A stretch of 64,000 bases of DNA from Methanobrevibacter sp. (GTDB lineage Archaea > Methanobacteriota > Methanobacteria > Methanobacteriales > Methanobacteriaceae): contig NZ_JAUNXI010000003.1 of NCBI RefSeq assembly GCF_030539875.1, forward strand, positions 1 through 64,000. The letters are read 5' to 3'. The notes under the pieces were generated by a model. That model worked only from the letters and a program-made list of their open reading frames with translations, was not told where the DNA came from and made no database searches. The position numbers were made by a program, and so were the translations under genes. Below, in pieces: positions 10,101 to 17,371 of the stretch (positions within the stretch are counted from its first letter, which is position 1; each line of letters opens with the position of its first letter).

Positions 10101-10973
10101 GTTGTTGATAGAACCGAGGATTTTGACCCTATGGACTATTTAAATCGGCCAAGTGATGATGATTCTGATAAAATTATCGAAAGAGAAGAAAAATATGCAT
10201 TCGCTGAAGAAGAGTTAAAAACTGAAAATGAAACTATTGAGGATGATTTTACAAATGAAACTCCTGAGGAGGAGGTTATTGTTCCAATTCATGAACAAGA
10301 ACTTAAAGATCAAACTTTAGAGGATATTATTTCAAGTGCTAATGAAGACTATAAAGAAATAGAACGCGAAAGACGCCTTAAAAACAATCAATTAAAGTCA
10401 TTTGACGATAATAAACTTCCGGGCAAAAGAAAAATGGAAGATGAAATTGTTGATTATGTTCAAATTGAAGATATTGGACTGCATTCATCTGATGAGTTAT
10501 ACAGGCAGTCAGTTGAGAAAGTTGCCAAATCTGTTAATAACATTGTAGATATTGAAGGTCCGATTCATGTTAGTGAAGTCATTAATAGAGTTAAAGTTTC
10601 ATGCAATATTAAAAGAGCAAGTTCTAATTTGAAAAAACGGGTTAATGAAGCTATTGGCGAAGCAGAAAAATCAGGACATATCATTAAAATTGGAGACTTT
10701 TTATATGATGCTTCAAATAATAATATAGTTATTAGAAAACGGATTAAGCCGAATATTGATTTGATTTCAGATGAAGAAATTGCCAAAAATATCGAAACTG
10801 TATTGCTTCACAAACATGACATTACAATAAAGCAGGTTGCAAAAGAAACATCACGTAATTTCGGTTTCAAATCAACATCTAAAAAAACCGCAACAAGAAT
10901 TAATAGTGTTTTGGATTTGATGATTGCCAATAATAAAGTTAAACTTGACAATGATATTGTCGAACTTAAATAG
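4182..10973 (+). CDS. Giant DUF4011-type SF1 helicase with nuclease-like domain
   Basis: A 2263-residue protein. Residues 1-270 match the DUF4011 type N-terminus (LRKELLDLTLRNPLLNFKTR). An SF1 helicase core follows: Walker A GPPGTGKS (314-321), DEAS Walker B (949-952), a GDTQQLPPTSFF segment, and motif VI in the GGERRLNVLITRARE segment (about 1178-1192). Residues 1243-1345 resemble the restriction-endonuclease-like domain common at the end of these helicases. Then come a charged coiled-coil (1345-1400), a very long Asp/Glu/Ser/Lys-rich linker (about 1400-2080) with an internal tandem repeat, and a C-terminal DUF3320-like winged-helix part (about 2085-2263). Relatives are usually much shorter, mainly for lack of the acidic linker. 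A role in defence or DNA repair is inference; uvrC follows 7 bp later. TATA at 4136-4143, AAGGGG ribosome binding site. Confidence 0.85.
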   Translation: MLNKSSNIIEKEFKNLRKELLDLTLRNPLLNFKTRAKTITIVNQSPINLFQTLVLQKNKMYFVANKKDKKEDKSSVWDHIPFDFSKFSDGDKKLATDLTPKELQKRLYYINNQAKTMLQEQGYNILYLAVGFLEWKDKSKPRQKNSAPLVLIPVAMERKKVGESFNLEWTGEDIQTNISLKAKLLEAGIDFPDFEFKKYGEVIDHYIASVRRAVGRMNGWEVNSNVALGFFSFTKFVMYNDLNPEAWESNVDLTKNELIQAIFNPAKNNQDVFREEDIDSSLEYRDMYQVLDADSSQIAAIQDVKAGNNLVVEGPPGTGKSQTIVNLIAELLAEGKSVLFVSEKMAALDVVKDRLAAVGLGKFVLELHSHKTRRKKFLKDLQKATNVRKQEPLNIDQTIRKLETLRRQLDDYSQIIHKPLFAVNFSAFQLYGMKESADDHFATKGMIMPLVRFENPDSITLKDLDDMKIALENLAELYQTISKENPWSKCAPKSLLPADLREIEMLIGDSLFSLDNFLVERGRVYDIYGIKKPDTLNEFQNSLSAFEIIKSQNAELIDGSILKSGAWNNNSDDAFKLIKELQTYQKYARNLTKFNQSIFQADIDALIYELRNISNKKFRFFNNKQHIELVERYYKSPVSGNIDEIIKDLQEAKAIIKIRKNLEANEEIGRKYYGGYWHLNANVNDLKAIAKWMHEFNALVRAGTFSQNTIDLLSKDLFDIKPERDLADYIDAGEEFVKTLSKLKDKLNPRSKLIFKRETGDVPFEAWKEQLYNWRGQLSSLHLWSQYLNTKKALKSSNAKMFVDSIEKRNIKKEDIEALVEGNFADSLLNILFIENHELATFVGELHENRIREFEDLDKRILVLNRKRIYHKLNNNIPKIFGGTENPQAKILAGEFTRKSGHMPVRKLLEKTGGLIKQIKPCFMMSPLSIAQYLDPTNEELQFDVVIFDEASQVKPEDALGAFMRGKTAVVMGDTQQLPPTSFFDQMSDTESDEEEATSIDMESILHLCKLSFPVKMLKWHYRSRHESLITVSNREFYDDDLLVYPSPSHDDPELGLKFHYNPNTVYHRGSSSANPLEAEDVVDEIFNHFEKYGDTKSLGVGTFSVAQKNAILESLEVRRKERPEFEPLFSDNKEERFFVKNLETIQGDERDVILISVGYGYDEERKMSLNFGPLNQNGGERRLNVLITRAREKCVVFSNFKAYDMKLTANPPYGVKSLKEFLEYAENLTLGTANRDEYSEEPFEDAIASFLEENGYTVDRQIGCAGFRVNLAIVDDENPGKYILGITTDGKMYSSSKVARDRDRLREQVLTGLGWKLYHLWSTDWYRNRDLGRKKLLDFVQKSIRQTRKEEKRKSEEEKKLVEKRRLEAEKKAEELRIARKREEAERKAQEEQHYGDIGPIDFVEVEKVDDRDILEKPIDVSSISPSEFFEDENSQDLINENRTTEDYPSQDSYKKADAETSSNSADNVENESVKNKRIKEETFDEEIWEYNEGISPEDNAEVWENDKDYSDESKGVSQIISDKVKSFLKSDEEQKDEGKSSIFPSLKFTKNIGNDSSFDENIDNTDSEFDKTSKEDDSGKSVKVSDSETDKTSKEDDSGKSVKVSDSEFDKTTKDEKSNVKAPTFSSKVDLKSGMDNSKISSGKKPSGKSSDNEVDLDSKIDEDKSIGDINPKDKSGDGKVDLGSDEDYIYVDHGHDLEYESDKKIDEEFNFKSHDGEEQEKPQSQKYPRSSSNFVKSVISNVVAGESRLEKEEIETVKGEIVEDKDAPLQKPSPKKDFVVEAEIVNDGKDLNIFTDSFSNDENINLERPAHKMDYTEGEELNIFTDKLPDETREIINRKASDIVGRAVEEFLDDMFEDKDMIDEDDNETEIKFKNGIDEEALEDDKVNIKDNEETQQENEEIPKENMGDGFTYYKGSNDVTSKLRKNNFYYEEEKPKSVRDSIKGIKKDMKYINKSLKEIENPTQIDYVSVVDRTEDFDPMDYLNRPSDDDSDKIIEREEKYAFAEEELKTENETIEDDFTNETPEEEVIVPIHEQELKDQTLEDIISSANEDYKEIERERRLKNNQLKSFDDNKLPGKRKMEDEIVDYVQIEDIGLHSSDELYRQSVEKVAKSVNNIVDIEGPIHVSEVINRVKVSCNIKRASSNLKKRVNEAIGEAEKSGHIIKIGDFLYDASNNNIVIRKRIKPNIDLISDEEIAKNIETVLLHKHDITIKQVAKETSRNFGFKSTSKKTATRINSVLDLMIANNKVKLDNDIVELK
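8886..9025 (+). repeat. 60-bp in-frame tandem repeat in helicase linker
   Basis: About 2.3 copies of a 60-bp unit (20 residues, core DKTSKEDDSGKSVKVSDSE). The first two copies differ at only a few bases and the third decays after about 30 bp. The unit keeps the reading frame, so copy number can change the linker length without breaking the protein. It recurs in coding sequence with no spacer, so it is not a CRISPR array. Confidence 0.9.
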
Positions 10974-10980
10974 GTAGTTT

Positions 10981-12732
10981 ATGTCAGCTAAAGTTAAATC
11001 TCCGGATAATTTGCCAAATAAACCCGGTGTCTATATAATGCGCGATAATACAGGCACCATAATTTATATTGGTAAGGCAAAAAGTCTCACAAAGAGAGTT
11101 AAATCCTATTTTCGAGAAAAACTTGACAGGCCAAAAACTCAAATCTTAATGAGTCATTTTGACAGTTTAGAATATATTGTAACTAATTCTGAAAAAGAAG
11201 CTTTAATTTTAGAAGCCACTTTAATTAAAAAACATCATCCAAGATACAATGTCCAGCTTAAAGATGATAAAAGATATCCTTATGTTAAAATTACCAATGA
11301 AAAATTTCCCCGTCTTGTAATCACAAGAAATGTAACAAAGGATGGAGTGTATTTCGGTCCGTTTACCGATGTGGGGTCTGTTAAACAAACTGTTAAGTTT
11401 TTAAAATCTTTATTTAAAATAAGGACTTGCAGGAATATGAATGGACCTTGCTTAAACTCACAAATTGATTTATGTCATGCTCCTTGTGATGGTGGAATTT
11501 CTAAAGAGGAATATAGTGAAATAATCAATAAAATTGATTTATTTTTCCAGGGAAAATATTCTGCTATTGTTAAGAATCTTAAAAAAGAAATGGCTGAAGC
11601 TGCAGCTAATGAGGAATTTGAAAAGGCTGCAGTCATAAGAGACCAGATTTCATCTATTGAAGAGATTATGGAAAAGCAATTTGTTGATTTGGTTGATGAT
11701 GATTTGGATCAGGACGTAATAGCTATAGCTCCTGGCAAAAATGAGGTTGTAGTTATAATAATGCCTATTAGAAACGGGAAGATTGTTGGTCGTGATGACT
11801 TTTTAATGAGCGGTTCTCAATATGATTCTCCGTCTGAAATCATGTTTTCATTTATTCAACAATATTATGGCTATAATAGGCATATTCCGAAGCAAATTCT
11901 TTTGGATGAAGATATTGATGAAAAAGAGTTGCTTGAGGAATGGTTAAGTGATTTGAGAGGAAACAAAGTCAAAATTAAAGTTCCTCAAAAAGGTGTTAAA
12001 CTAAGGCTTGTTAAAATGGCTAAGAAAAATGCCGAAATCATCAATCATCAAAAGAAAAAGATGGAAAATTCACTAATAGAGCTTAAAAAATATCTTAAGC
12101 TTGATAATGTTCCTCATGTCATTGAAGGGTATGATATCAGTAATATTTCAGGTAAATTTGCTGTTGGTTCAAAAGTGTCATTTAAAGATGCAAAACCTAA
12201 TAAAAAAATGTATAAGTATTTTAAAATGGAAACTCCAGGACCTAACGATTTTGCAATGATGGAGGAGCTGCTGACTCGCAGATTAAAACTGATTGATTCA
12301 GACCCCGAACCTGACTTAATAGTAATTGATGGTGGTAAGGGACAACTTGGTATGGCTTGCAGTGTTTTGGAAAAATTAAATCTTACTCATATACCTATTA
12401 TTGGCATTGCGAAGGAATTTGAAGAGATATATCTTCCTAATTCAAAACGTCCAATTATCATTCCGAAAAATAATAGGGCTCTACATTTACTTCAACAAAT
12501 CCGTGACGAATCACATCGGTTTGCAATAACCTATCACAGAAAACTCAGAAGCAAGGCTATTCGAGCCTCTTCACTTGATGATATCGTTGGAATTGGTAAA
12601 AAAAGAAAAATGAACCTTTTAAAAGAATTTGGAAGTGTTGATAATATTAAAAAGGCTTCAGTTGAGGAATTAACTAAAATAAAAGGCATGAATTTAAAAA
12701 TAGCTGAAAACGTCTATAATTATTATCACTAA
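10981..12732 (+). CDS. uvrC: UvrC, nucleotide excision repair incision subunit
   Basis: The 583-residue nuclease that cuts on both sides of a UvrAB-marked lesion. It has the GIY-YIG domain at the N-terminus (PNKPGVYIMRDNTGTIIYIG), four cysteines around residues 148-165 (CRNMNGPCLNSQIDLC then APCDG), a UVR motif (NEEFEKAAVIRDQISSIE), the RNase H-like 5' nuclease domain starting GYDISNISG with VIDGGKGQL, and tandem helix-hairpin-helix motifs at the end (GIGKKRKMNLL, IKGMNLKIA). Full length. Mesophilic methanogens hold UvrABC from bacteria; uvrA and uvrB are not in the window. The gene begins 7 bp after the giant helicase, which suggests co-transcription. Confidence 0.97.
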   Translation: MSAKVKSPDNLPNKPGVYIMRDNTGTIIYIGKAKSLTKRVKSYFREKLDRPKTQILMSHFDSLEYIVTNSEKEALILEATLIKKHHPRYNVQLKDDKRYPYVKITNEKFPRLVITRNVTKDGVYFGPFTDVGSVKQTVKFLKSLFKIRTCRNMNGPCLNSQIDLCHAPCDGGISKEEYSEIINKIDLFFQGKYSAIVKNLKKEMAEAAANEEFEKAAVIRDQISSIEEIMEKQFVDLVDDDLDQDVIAIAPGKNEVVVIIMPIRNGKIVGRDDFLMSGSQYDSPSEIMFSFIQQYYGYNRHIPKQILLDEDIDEKELLEEWLSDLRGNKVKIKVPQKGVKLRLVKMAKKNAEIINHQKKKMENSLIELKKYLKLDNVPHVIEGYDISNISGKFAVGSKVSFKDAKPNKKMYKYFKMETPGPNDFAMMEELLTRRLKLIDSDPEPDLIVIDGGKGQLGMACSVLEKLNLTHIPIIGIAKEFEEIYLPNSKRPIIIPKNNRALHLLQQIRDESHRFAITYHRKLRSKAIRASSLDDIVGIGKKRKMNLLKEFGSVDNIKKASVEELTKIKGMNLKIAENVYNYYH

Positions 12733-12833
12733 TCTAATATCAATTTTTATGAAAAATAACTAATTTTTACATAAGTTTAAATATAAGTTTTTTAATAAAT
12801 TTTTTATAACAACTTAAAAGGATTTATATATTT

Positions 12834-13373
12834 ATGGTGAAATGTCCGCGCTGTGGTTATGAAAATTCCTCCACGGCAATGTATTGTGATAATTGTGCTT
12901 ATCTTTTAACTGATTATAAAGGCAACAGAATCAATAATTCGTCTCGTCTTGGCAGTTGGAATATAAGTATTGCAAAAAAGATTGTTATCGTTATAGGTAT
13001 TGTTATTATAGCGCTGCTGCTTTTCTCTTTTATTCATGATAATACTCAGCCGTCACATAAAGAATCTTTAAATATAATTACTGATGATGGCAGTATTCAG
13101 AAATCTGCTTCTTACCCTTATCAGGCTGTTATTGAATATGAGGGCACTTGGGGAGCTGAAATGGGCAATCCGAATTATCTTGTAAAAAAGGAAGGATATG
13201 GTCATAAGAAAGTCACCCTTGATTGTGCAGCATGGGATAAGGTTGTAATTAATGCTAATAAATATGATTATGGTGAAGGGGAGTTAAAAGTTAAATTATT
13301 AAGAAATGGTGAAATTGTAGCTGAAAATTCAACTACAAATGTAACAGGTGGAGTAACTATCAATTATAATTAG
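12834..13373 (+). CDS. Zinc-ribbon, single-span membrane protein
   Basis: A 179-residue protein with a zinc ribbon at the N-terminus (CPRCGYEN...YCDNCAYLL, cysteines 4, 7, 19, 22), a single membrane helix (about residues 48-65, KKIVIVIGIVIIALLLFSFI) and an outside domain of about 110 residues that looks all-beta (YPYQAVIEYEGTWGAEMG). This layout, cytosolic zinc ribbon plus helix plus extracellular beta domain, is frequent in Methanobrevibacter and function is unknown. TATA-like TTTAAATA near 12777 and AAGGAT before the start. The stop overlaps the convergent gene by 4 bp. Confidence 0.75.
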   Translation: MVKCPRCGYENSSTAMYCDNCAYLLTDYKGNRINNSSRLGSWNISIAKKIVIVIGIVIIALLLFSFIHDNTQPSHKESLNIITDDGSIQKSASYPYQAVIEYEGTWGAEMGNPNYLVKKEGYGHKKVTLDCAAWDKVVINANKYDYGEGELKVKLLRNGEIVAENSTTNVTGGVTINYN

Positions 13374-13669
13374 TCTAATTGGTTGACTTTGGATTGTAAC
13401 AATTCTATTAACTCGTCGGTTTTATATAATCTTATTTCGGTTTGATTTTTATCTCCGAAAATTTTAATAAACTCTATAAGATCATTGCATAATTGGTCGT
13501 ATTGGATATTTAATGTGTTAAAGTTATTCATTAATGTAACTAGTTTTTCCTGTTCGATTTCATCTGGTTCTCTTAAAATCCTTTCGATATTTACAAAATG
13601 AGTTTCAATAAGCAGTTTTTCTTCTTCTAAGATGTTTTGGTATTCTTGAACTTTGCTTTCGTTAGCCAT
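13370..13669 (-). CDS. Small coiled-coil protein, unknown function
   Basis: A 99-residue, mostly helical, charged protein (MANESKVQEYQNILEEEKLL at the start) with heptad-like spacing over most of its length and no cysteine pattern or known motif other than helix. The ATG at 13669 is chosen because AGTGAT lies 5 nt upstream; an in-frame GTG three codons earlier is part of that ribosome binding site. It is divergent from the AtwA-like gene and shares its 87-bp promoter region. Family not recognised. Confidence 0.65.
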   Translation of the reverse strand: MANESKVQEYQNILEEEKLLIETHFVNIERILREPDEIEQEKLVTLMNNFNTLNIQYDQLCNDLIEFIKIFGDKNQTEIRLYKTDELIELLQSKVNQLD

Positions 13670-13696
13670 TTTTATCACTTATTTTTTTTAATTAAA

Positions 13697-13743
13697 TATA
13701 AATATAAATACTTTCATTTATATAAATTTACATTAATGTAAAT
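13697..13743 (+). promoter_or_regulatory. Promoter and 18-bp palindrome before atwA-like gene
   Basis: TATA-like repeats TATAAATA (13697-13704 and 13703-13710) are followed by a perfect palindrome ATTTACA-TTAA-TGTAAAT (13726-13743). It starts 29 nt after the first TATA base, at the expected start of transcription. As RNA it would be a 7-bp stem with a 4-nt loop just before the GGGG ribosome binding site; as DNA it could be an operator. A second TATA-like TTATATAA at about 13719 is an alternative. Confidence 0.45.
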
Positions 13744-13756
13744 GGGGCAATAAAGA

Positions 13757-15460
13757 ATGATTAAAGTTGAAAATATTAGTAAAGATTATGAATTAGCTGA
13801 TGGAACTAAGGTTACCGCACTTAAAGATGTTAGTTTTGAAGTTAAAGAAGGGGAAATTTTAGGCGTCATTGGTAAAAGTGGTTCTGGTAAAACCACACTA
13901 TTAAGGGCACTTAGAGGTGTTGAACATATTGATAGCGGCAGTATTGCCGTAGGCAGTGCAAAGGTCACTTCTGATTCATCTCAATTTTATTACAATAATC
14001 TGAAAAAGGAAACTGCAATTCATCTTCAAAGGTCTTTTGGTATTTGGCCTGATACTGTTCGTGAAAATGTTTTAAGAAAATTATATGCCAGACGCTATTT
14101 TGATGAGGGAGATACCAATTTTGAAATTGCGGAAAGCGAATTTGGCCAGGAAGCTGATGAACTTTTAGAACTTGTTTCATTAACAGATAAACAGAATCAT
14201 TATGCTTCTGTATTAAGTGGTGGGGAAAAACAAAGACTCATTATGGCAAGACAGCTTGCTAAACAACCTAAAGCTTTATTGCTTGATGAACCTGCTACTA
14301 TGGCATGCCCTAAAACTAAACAAGAAATATTGGATGCAGTTAAAAAAATCAACAAAGAATTAAATATAACAGTTATTATTGTATCTCACTTGCCGGATAT
14401 CCAAAAATATTTGGCAGATAGGGTAATTCTGCTTGAAGATGGTGAAATTGTTGATGAAGGTTCTGCAGATGAAATCTGCGATAAATTCATGGAGGACATG
14501 GATGATATTGCTGAAATAGAAAATATTCCTGCTGACGAGGATGTTATTCAGGTCAATGATATTTACAAAAGATTTTATTTATTAACCGGCGGGGAAGTTT
14601 TACAGATTGAAGATGTTAACTTCACTATTCAAAAAGAAAACATATTAAGTATTATAGGTCCAAGTGGAGCCGGAAAAACAGTTCTTTTAAGAATGTTGGG
14701 CGGTCTGGAAGATCCCGATAAAGGAGAAGTATTGTTCAATGTTGACGGTGAATGGAATGATGTGGATATTCCAGGTATGGGCCGTATGAAAATCAGATCC
14801 AAATTAGGATTTATGCATCAGGAATTTGCATTAAACCATTATGCTACTGTTTTAAATCAATTGGCTACCAGACTGGGGTATAAAAATCAAAATATTGTTA
14901 AAGAAGCTCAAGAGAGAGCTAGAAAAATAGGCCTTAGTGAAGAATTATTGGATTCATTTTACCTCCTAACTGATCTGCCTGAAATTGAAGCAAGGGAAAG
15001 ATTGAAAAAAATAGGTCTTGATTCTGATATTTTAGAAGATTTATTCCCAAGATTCCCTGAAACTGCAACTAAAGAAGCGGTTGCAGACATATTTGAAAGT
15101 CTTGATTTGGATATGGATATTTTACATAGGAAATCTTATGAATTGTCAGGCGGTCAGAAGGTTCGTGTAATGCTTGCATTAATTCTTGTTTCCAAACCAA
15201 AATTTTTACTTTTAGACGAACCGTTCGGTGATTTGGACCCGGTTACTTTAAGAGATGTGACAAATGCTCTTAAAAAAATCTCAAAAACTTACGGAATTAC
15301 TATTATAATGATTTCTCACAATACTGACTTTATTAAAGAGTTAAGCAATAGGGCAGTATTTATGGATGATGGTAAAATCATCGATGATAGCGAAGATATT
15401 GATAAAATTGTTGATAATTTCATTGACTTCTGTCATGCCGATTATTTAAAGGGAGAATGA
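13757..15460 (+). CDS. atwA: Double ABC ATPase, methyl-CoM reductase component A2 type
   Basis: A 567-residue protein with two ABC ATPase domains and no membrane part. The first has Walker A GKSGSGKTT, signature LSGGEKQ and Walker B LLLDEPATMACPKTKQE; the second has GPSGAGKT (301-308), LSGGQKVR and LLLDEPFGDLDP. The TMACP wording after the first Walker B and the helical insert near residues 370-430 match component A2, the ATP-dependent factor for reductive activation of methyl-coenzyme M reductase. Methanobrevibacter genomes hold several paralogs, so it may be a paralog and not the A2 protein itself. A UspA gene overlaps its stop. Confidence 0.75.
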   Translation: MIKVENISKDYELADGTKVTALKDVSFEVKEGEILGVIGKSGSGKTTLLRALRGVEHIDSGSIAVGSAKVTSDSSQFYYNNLKKETAIHLQRSFGIWPDTVRENVLRKLYARRYFDEGDTNFEIAESEFGQEADELLELVSLTDKQNHYASVLSGGEKQRLIMARQLAKQPKALLLDEPATMACPKTKQEILDAVKKINKELNITVIIVSHLPDIQKYLADRVILLEDGEIVDEGSADEICDKFMEDMDDIAEIENIPADEDVIQVNDIYKRFYLLTGGEVLQIEDVNFTIQKENILSIIGPSGAGKTVLLRMLGGLEDPDKGEVLFNVDGEWNDVDIPGMGRMKIRSKLGFMHQEFALNHYATVLNQLATRLGYKNQNIVKEAQERARKIGLSEELLDSFYLLTDLPEIEARERLKKIGLDSDILEDLFPRFPETATKEAVADIFESLDLDMDILHRKSYELSGGQKVRVMLALILVSKPKFLLLDEPFGDLDPVTLRDVTNALKKISKTYGITIIMISHNTDFIKELSNRAVFMDDGKIIDDSEDIDKIVDNFIDFCHADYLKGE

Positions 15461-15462
15461 GC

Positions 15463-15888
15463 ATGTTTGATGTTATAGCTGTTCCTGTTGACGGGTCTGA
15501 TTATGGATACGAAGCGGCCGATGTAGCTATTGAAATTGCTCGGAAATTTAATTCCAAAATCGCTGCAGTATATGTTCTTGAAGAGTTTTCTTTTAATAGT
15601 TATGATTCAGAAGAAGACTCTGGAAATGAGATTTTAGCAAAAGTTACAAAAAAAGCTGATGATGCAGGAATTGAAGTTGTTGAACATTTGCTTACTGCTG
15701 ACCCTTTAAGAGATATGAAGTTTATTATTGACCAAACACGCGCTGATTTAGTAGTTATTCATGCTCATGGTTCTAATAATAACCGATTTGTATCATTTGA
15801 GCAAAACAGTGTTTCCGATACTCAAATAGGTTCAGTTTCAGAAAGACTTTTGAGAACATCTGAAATACCTGTATTATTGGTAAAATGA
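15463..15888 (+). CDS. Universal stress protein, UspA family
   Basis: A UspA-fold protein of 141 residues. It starts MFDVIAVPVDGSDYGYEAAD and has the Usp core VVIHAHGSNNNRF near the nucleotide loop and the end strand SEIPVLLVK. The canonical ATP-loop G-2x-G-9x-G(S/T) is only partly kept, so nucleotide binding is unsure. The ATG at 15463 is preferred because GGGAG (15451-15455) lies 7 nt upstream; the in-frame ATG at 15457 overlaps the previous stop. It is translationally coupled to the AtwA-like gene, a pairing that suggests a shared stress or activation role, by inference. Confidence 0.85.
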   Translation: MFDVIAVPVDGSDYGYEAADVAIEIARKFNSKIAAVYVLEEFSFNSYDSEEDSGNEILAKVTKKADDAGIEVVEHLLTADPLRDMKFIIDQTRADLVVIHAHGSNNNRFVSFEQNSVSDTQIGSVSERLLRTSEIPVLLVK

Positions 15889-16010
15889 TATTTTAAAATT
15901 TATTTATTTTCTCTTTTTCCTTTAATTTTCCGTTTTTTACCAAACCTTTTATATAATAAATGACATAATAATTACAGTATAATTTTTTATGATTGGAGGA
16001 GATTTGTTTT

Positions 16011-16178
16011 ATGATAGTTAAAGATTGGTGCTCATTTTGCGGTGAGTGTGCTGGAGTTTGTCCAAGAAATATAATTCAAGTAAGAGAATATTCATTAGTA
16101 TTTAATGATGATGACTGTAAAGGTTGCGAAACATGTGTTAAAGCATGTCCAATTGACGCATTAGAAAAAGAGGATTGA
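16011..16178 (+). CDS. 2[4Fe-4S] ferredoxin
   Basis: A 55-residue ferredoxin with two complete CxxCxxCxxxCP motifs (CSFCGECAGVCP and CKGCETCVKACP), hence two [4Fe-4S] clusters. The ATG at 16011 is preferred over an upstream TTG because the strong GGAGGAGA ribosome binding site (15995-16002) overlaps that TTG. TATA TTTATATA at about 15948-15955. It ends 4 bp before the geranylgeranyl reductase gene. In other methanogens a ferredoxin next to this reductase can supply its electrons, so a dedicated donor role is likely here. Confidence 0.93.
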   Translation: MIVKDWCSFCGECAGVCPRNIIQVREYSLVFNDDDCKGCETCVKACPIDALEKED

Positions 16179-16182
16179 TTTT

Positions 16183-17361
16183 ATGATTGAAACTGATGTA
16201 ATTGTAGTAGGTTCTGGACCTGCAGGTTCAAGCGCAGCTAAACATGCTGCATTAGGCGGAGCAAAAGTTATTTTAATGGATAAAAAATCTGAAATTGGTT
16301 CACCAAAAAGATGTGCTGAAGGTGTTTCAATTCAGGGACTTGAAAAATTAGGAATTGAACCTTCTCCACGTTGGATTACTAAGGAAATTGAAGGTGTAAG
16401 AATACAAACTCCTGACGGAACAGATGTTTGGCTAACAAATGATGAAGTAAAAATTCCGGAAGCAGGTTACATTTTAGAGAGAAAAGTATTTGATAAGCAC
16501 ATGGCAATGGATGCTGCAAGAGCCGGAGCAGAAATTAGAATCAAGACTTTGGTAACCGACGTTGAAAAAATTGATGACGGTTATAAGGTTTTTACAGAAT
16601 CCATGGGAAAAGAAGAAGTGTTCCAGTGCAAAATCTTAATCGCAGCTGACGGTCCTGAAGGTCACATTGCAAGATGGGCAGGTTTAAAACCTGCTGCTAA
16701 AGCAAAAGAAATGGAATCCGGTGTACAGTACGAAATGTGCAATGTTGAATTTGAAAAACCGGGCGTAATTGAATTTTATTTAGGATCATGCGCACCTGGC
16801 GGATATGTATGGATTTTCCCTAAAGGTGACGATATTGCAAACGTCGGTTTGGCAATTTTACCTCACAAAGCTGAAAAAACTGCTATTGAATACTTAGATG
16901 ACTTTGTTGCTAACAGCCCTTACTTGAAAAATGCTCAGGCTGTTGAGCTTAATGTAGGCGGAGACCCTGTCGGAGGAATGTCTACTAAACTTTATGATGA
17001 TAATATTTTAGTTTGTGGAGATGCTGCAGGTCAGGTTAACCCGTTAACCGGTGGAGGAATTATCAGCGGTATGACCGGTGGAATGTGTGCGGGTCAAGTA
17101 GCTGCTCAGGCTATTAAAGAGGATTGTTCTAAAAAATTCTTAAAACAGTACGACGAAATGGCTCATGCAGAATTAGACCATGAAATTGTAAGATATAAAA
17201 AAGTACAAGAATACTTACTTACTTTATCCGATGACGAGTTAAACACTATTGCTCATGCATTTGAAGGAGAAACATTTGAAAAAATTTCCACTACTGAAAT
17301 TGTTAAAAAATTAATTAAATTATCTCCAAAAGCATTACTTAAATTAGGTAAATTTATCTAA
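16183..17361 (+). CDS. Digeranylgeranylglycerophospholipid reductase family
   Basis: A 392-residue FAD enzyme of the geranylgeranyl reductase family, which saturates the isoprenoid chains of archaeal membrane lipids. It has the dinucleotide site VIVVGSGPAGSSAAKHA, the family motif KRCAEGVS around residue 45, the PGGYVWIFPKG stretch in the substrate half and the FAD-binding GDAAGQVNPLTGGGI. Length is normal. The ferredoxin just upstream probably donates electrons. Methanogens often hold more than one member of this family, so the exact substrate remains inferred. Confidence 0.9.
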   Translation: MIETDVIVVGSGPAGSSAAKHAALGGAKVILMDKKSEIGSPKRCAEGVSIQGLEKLGIEPSPRWITKEIEGVRIQTPDGTDVWLTNDEVKIPEAGYILERKVFDKHMAMDAARAGAEIRIKTLVTDVEKIDDGYKVFTESMGKEEVFQCKILIAADGPEGHIARWAGLKPAAKAKEMESGVQYEMCNVEFEKPGVIEFYLGSCAPGGYVWIFPKGDDIANVGLAILPHKAEKTAIEYLDDFVANSPYLKNAQAVELNVGGDPVGGMSTKLYDDNILVCGDAAGQVNPLTGGGIISGMTGGMCAGQVAAQAIKEDCSKKFLKQYDEMAHAELDHEIVRYKKVQEYLLTLSDDELNTIAHAFEGETFEKISTTEIVKKLIKLSPKALLKLGKFI

Positions 17362-17371
17362 AGGTGTTTTG

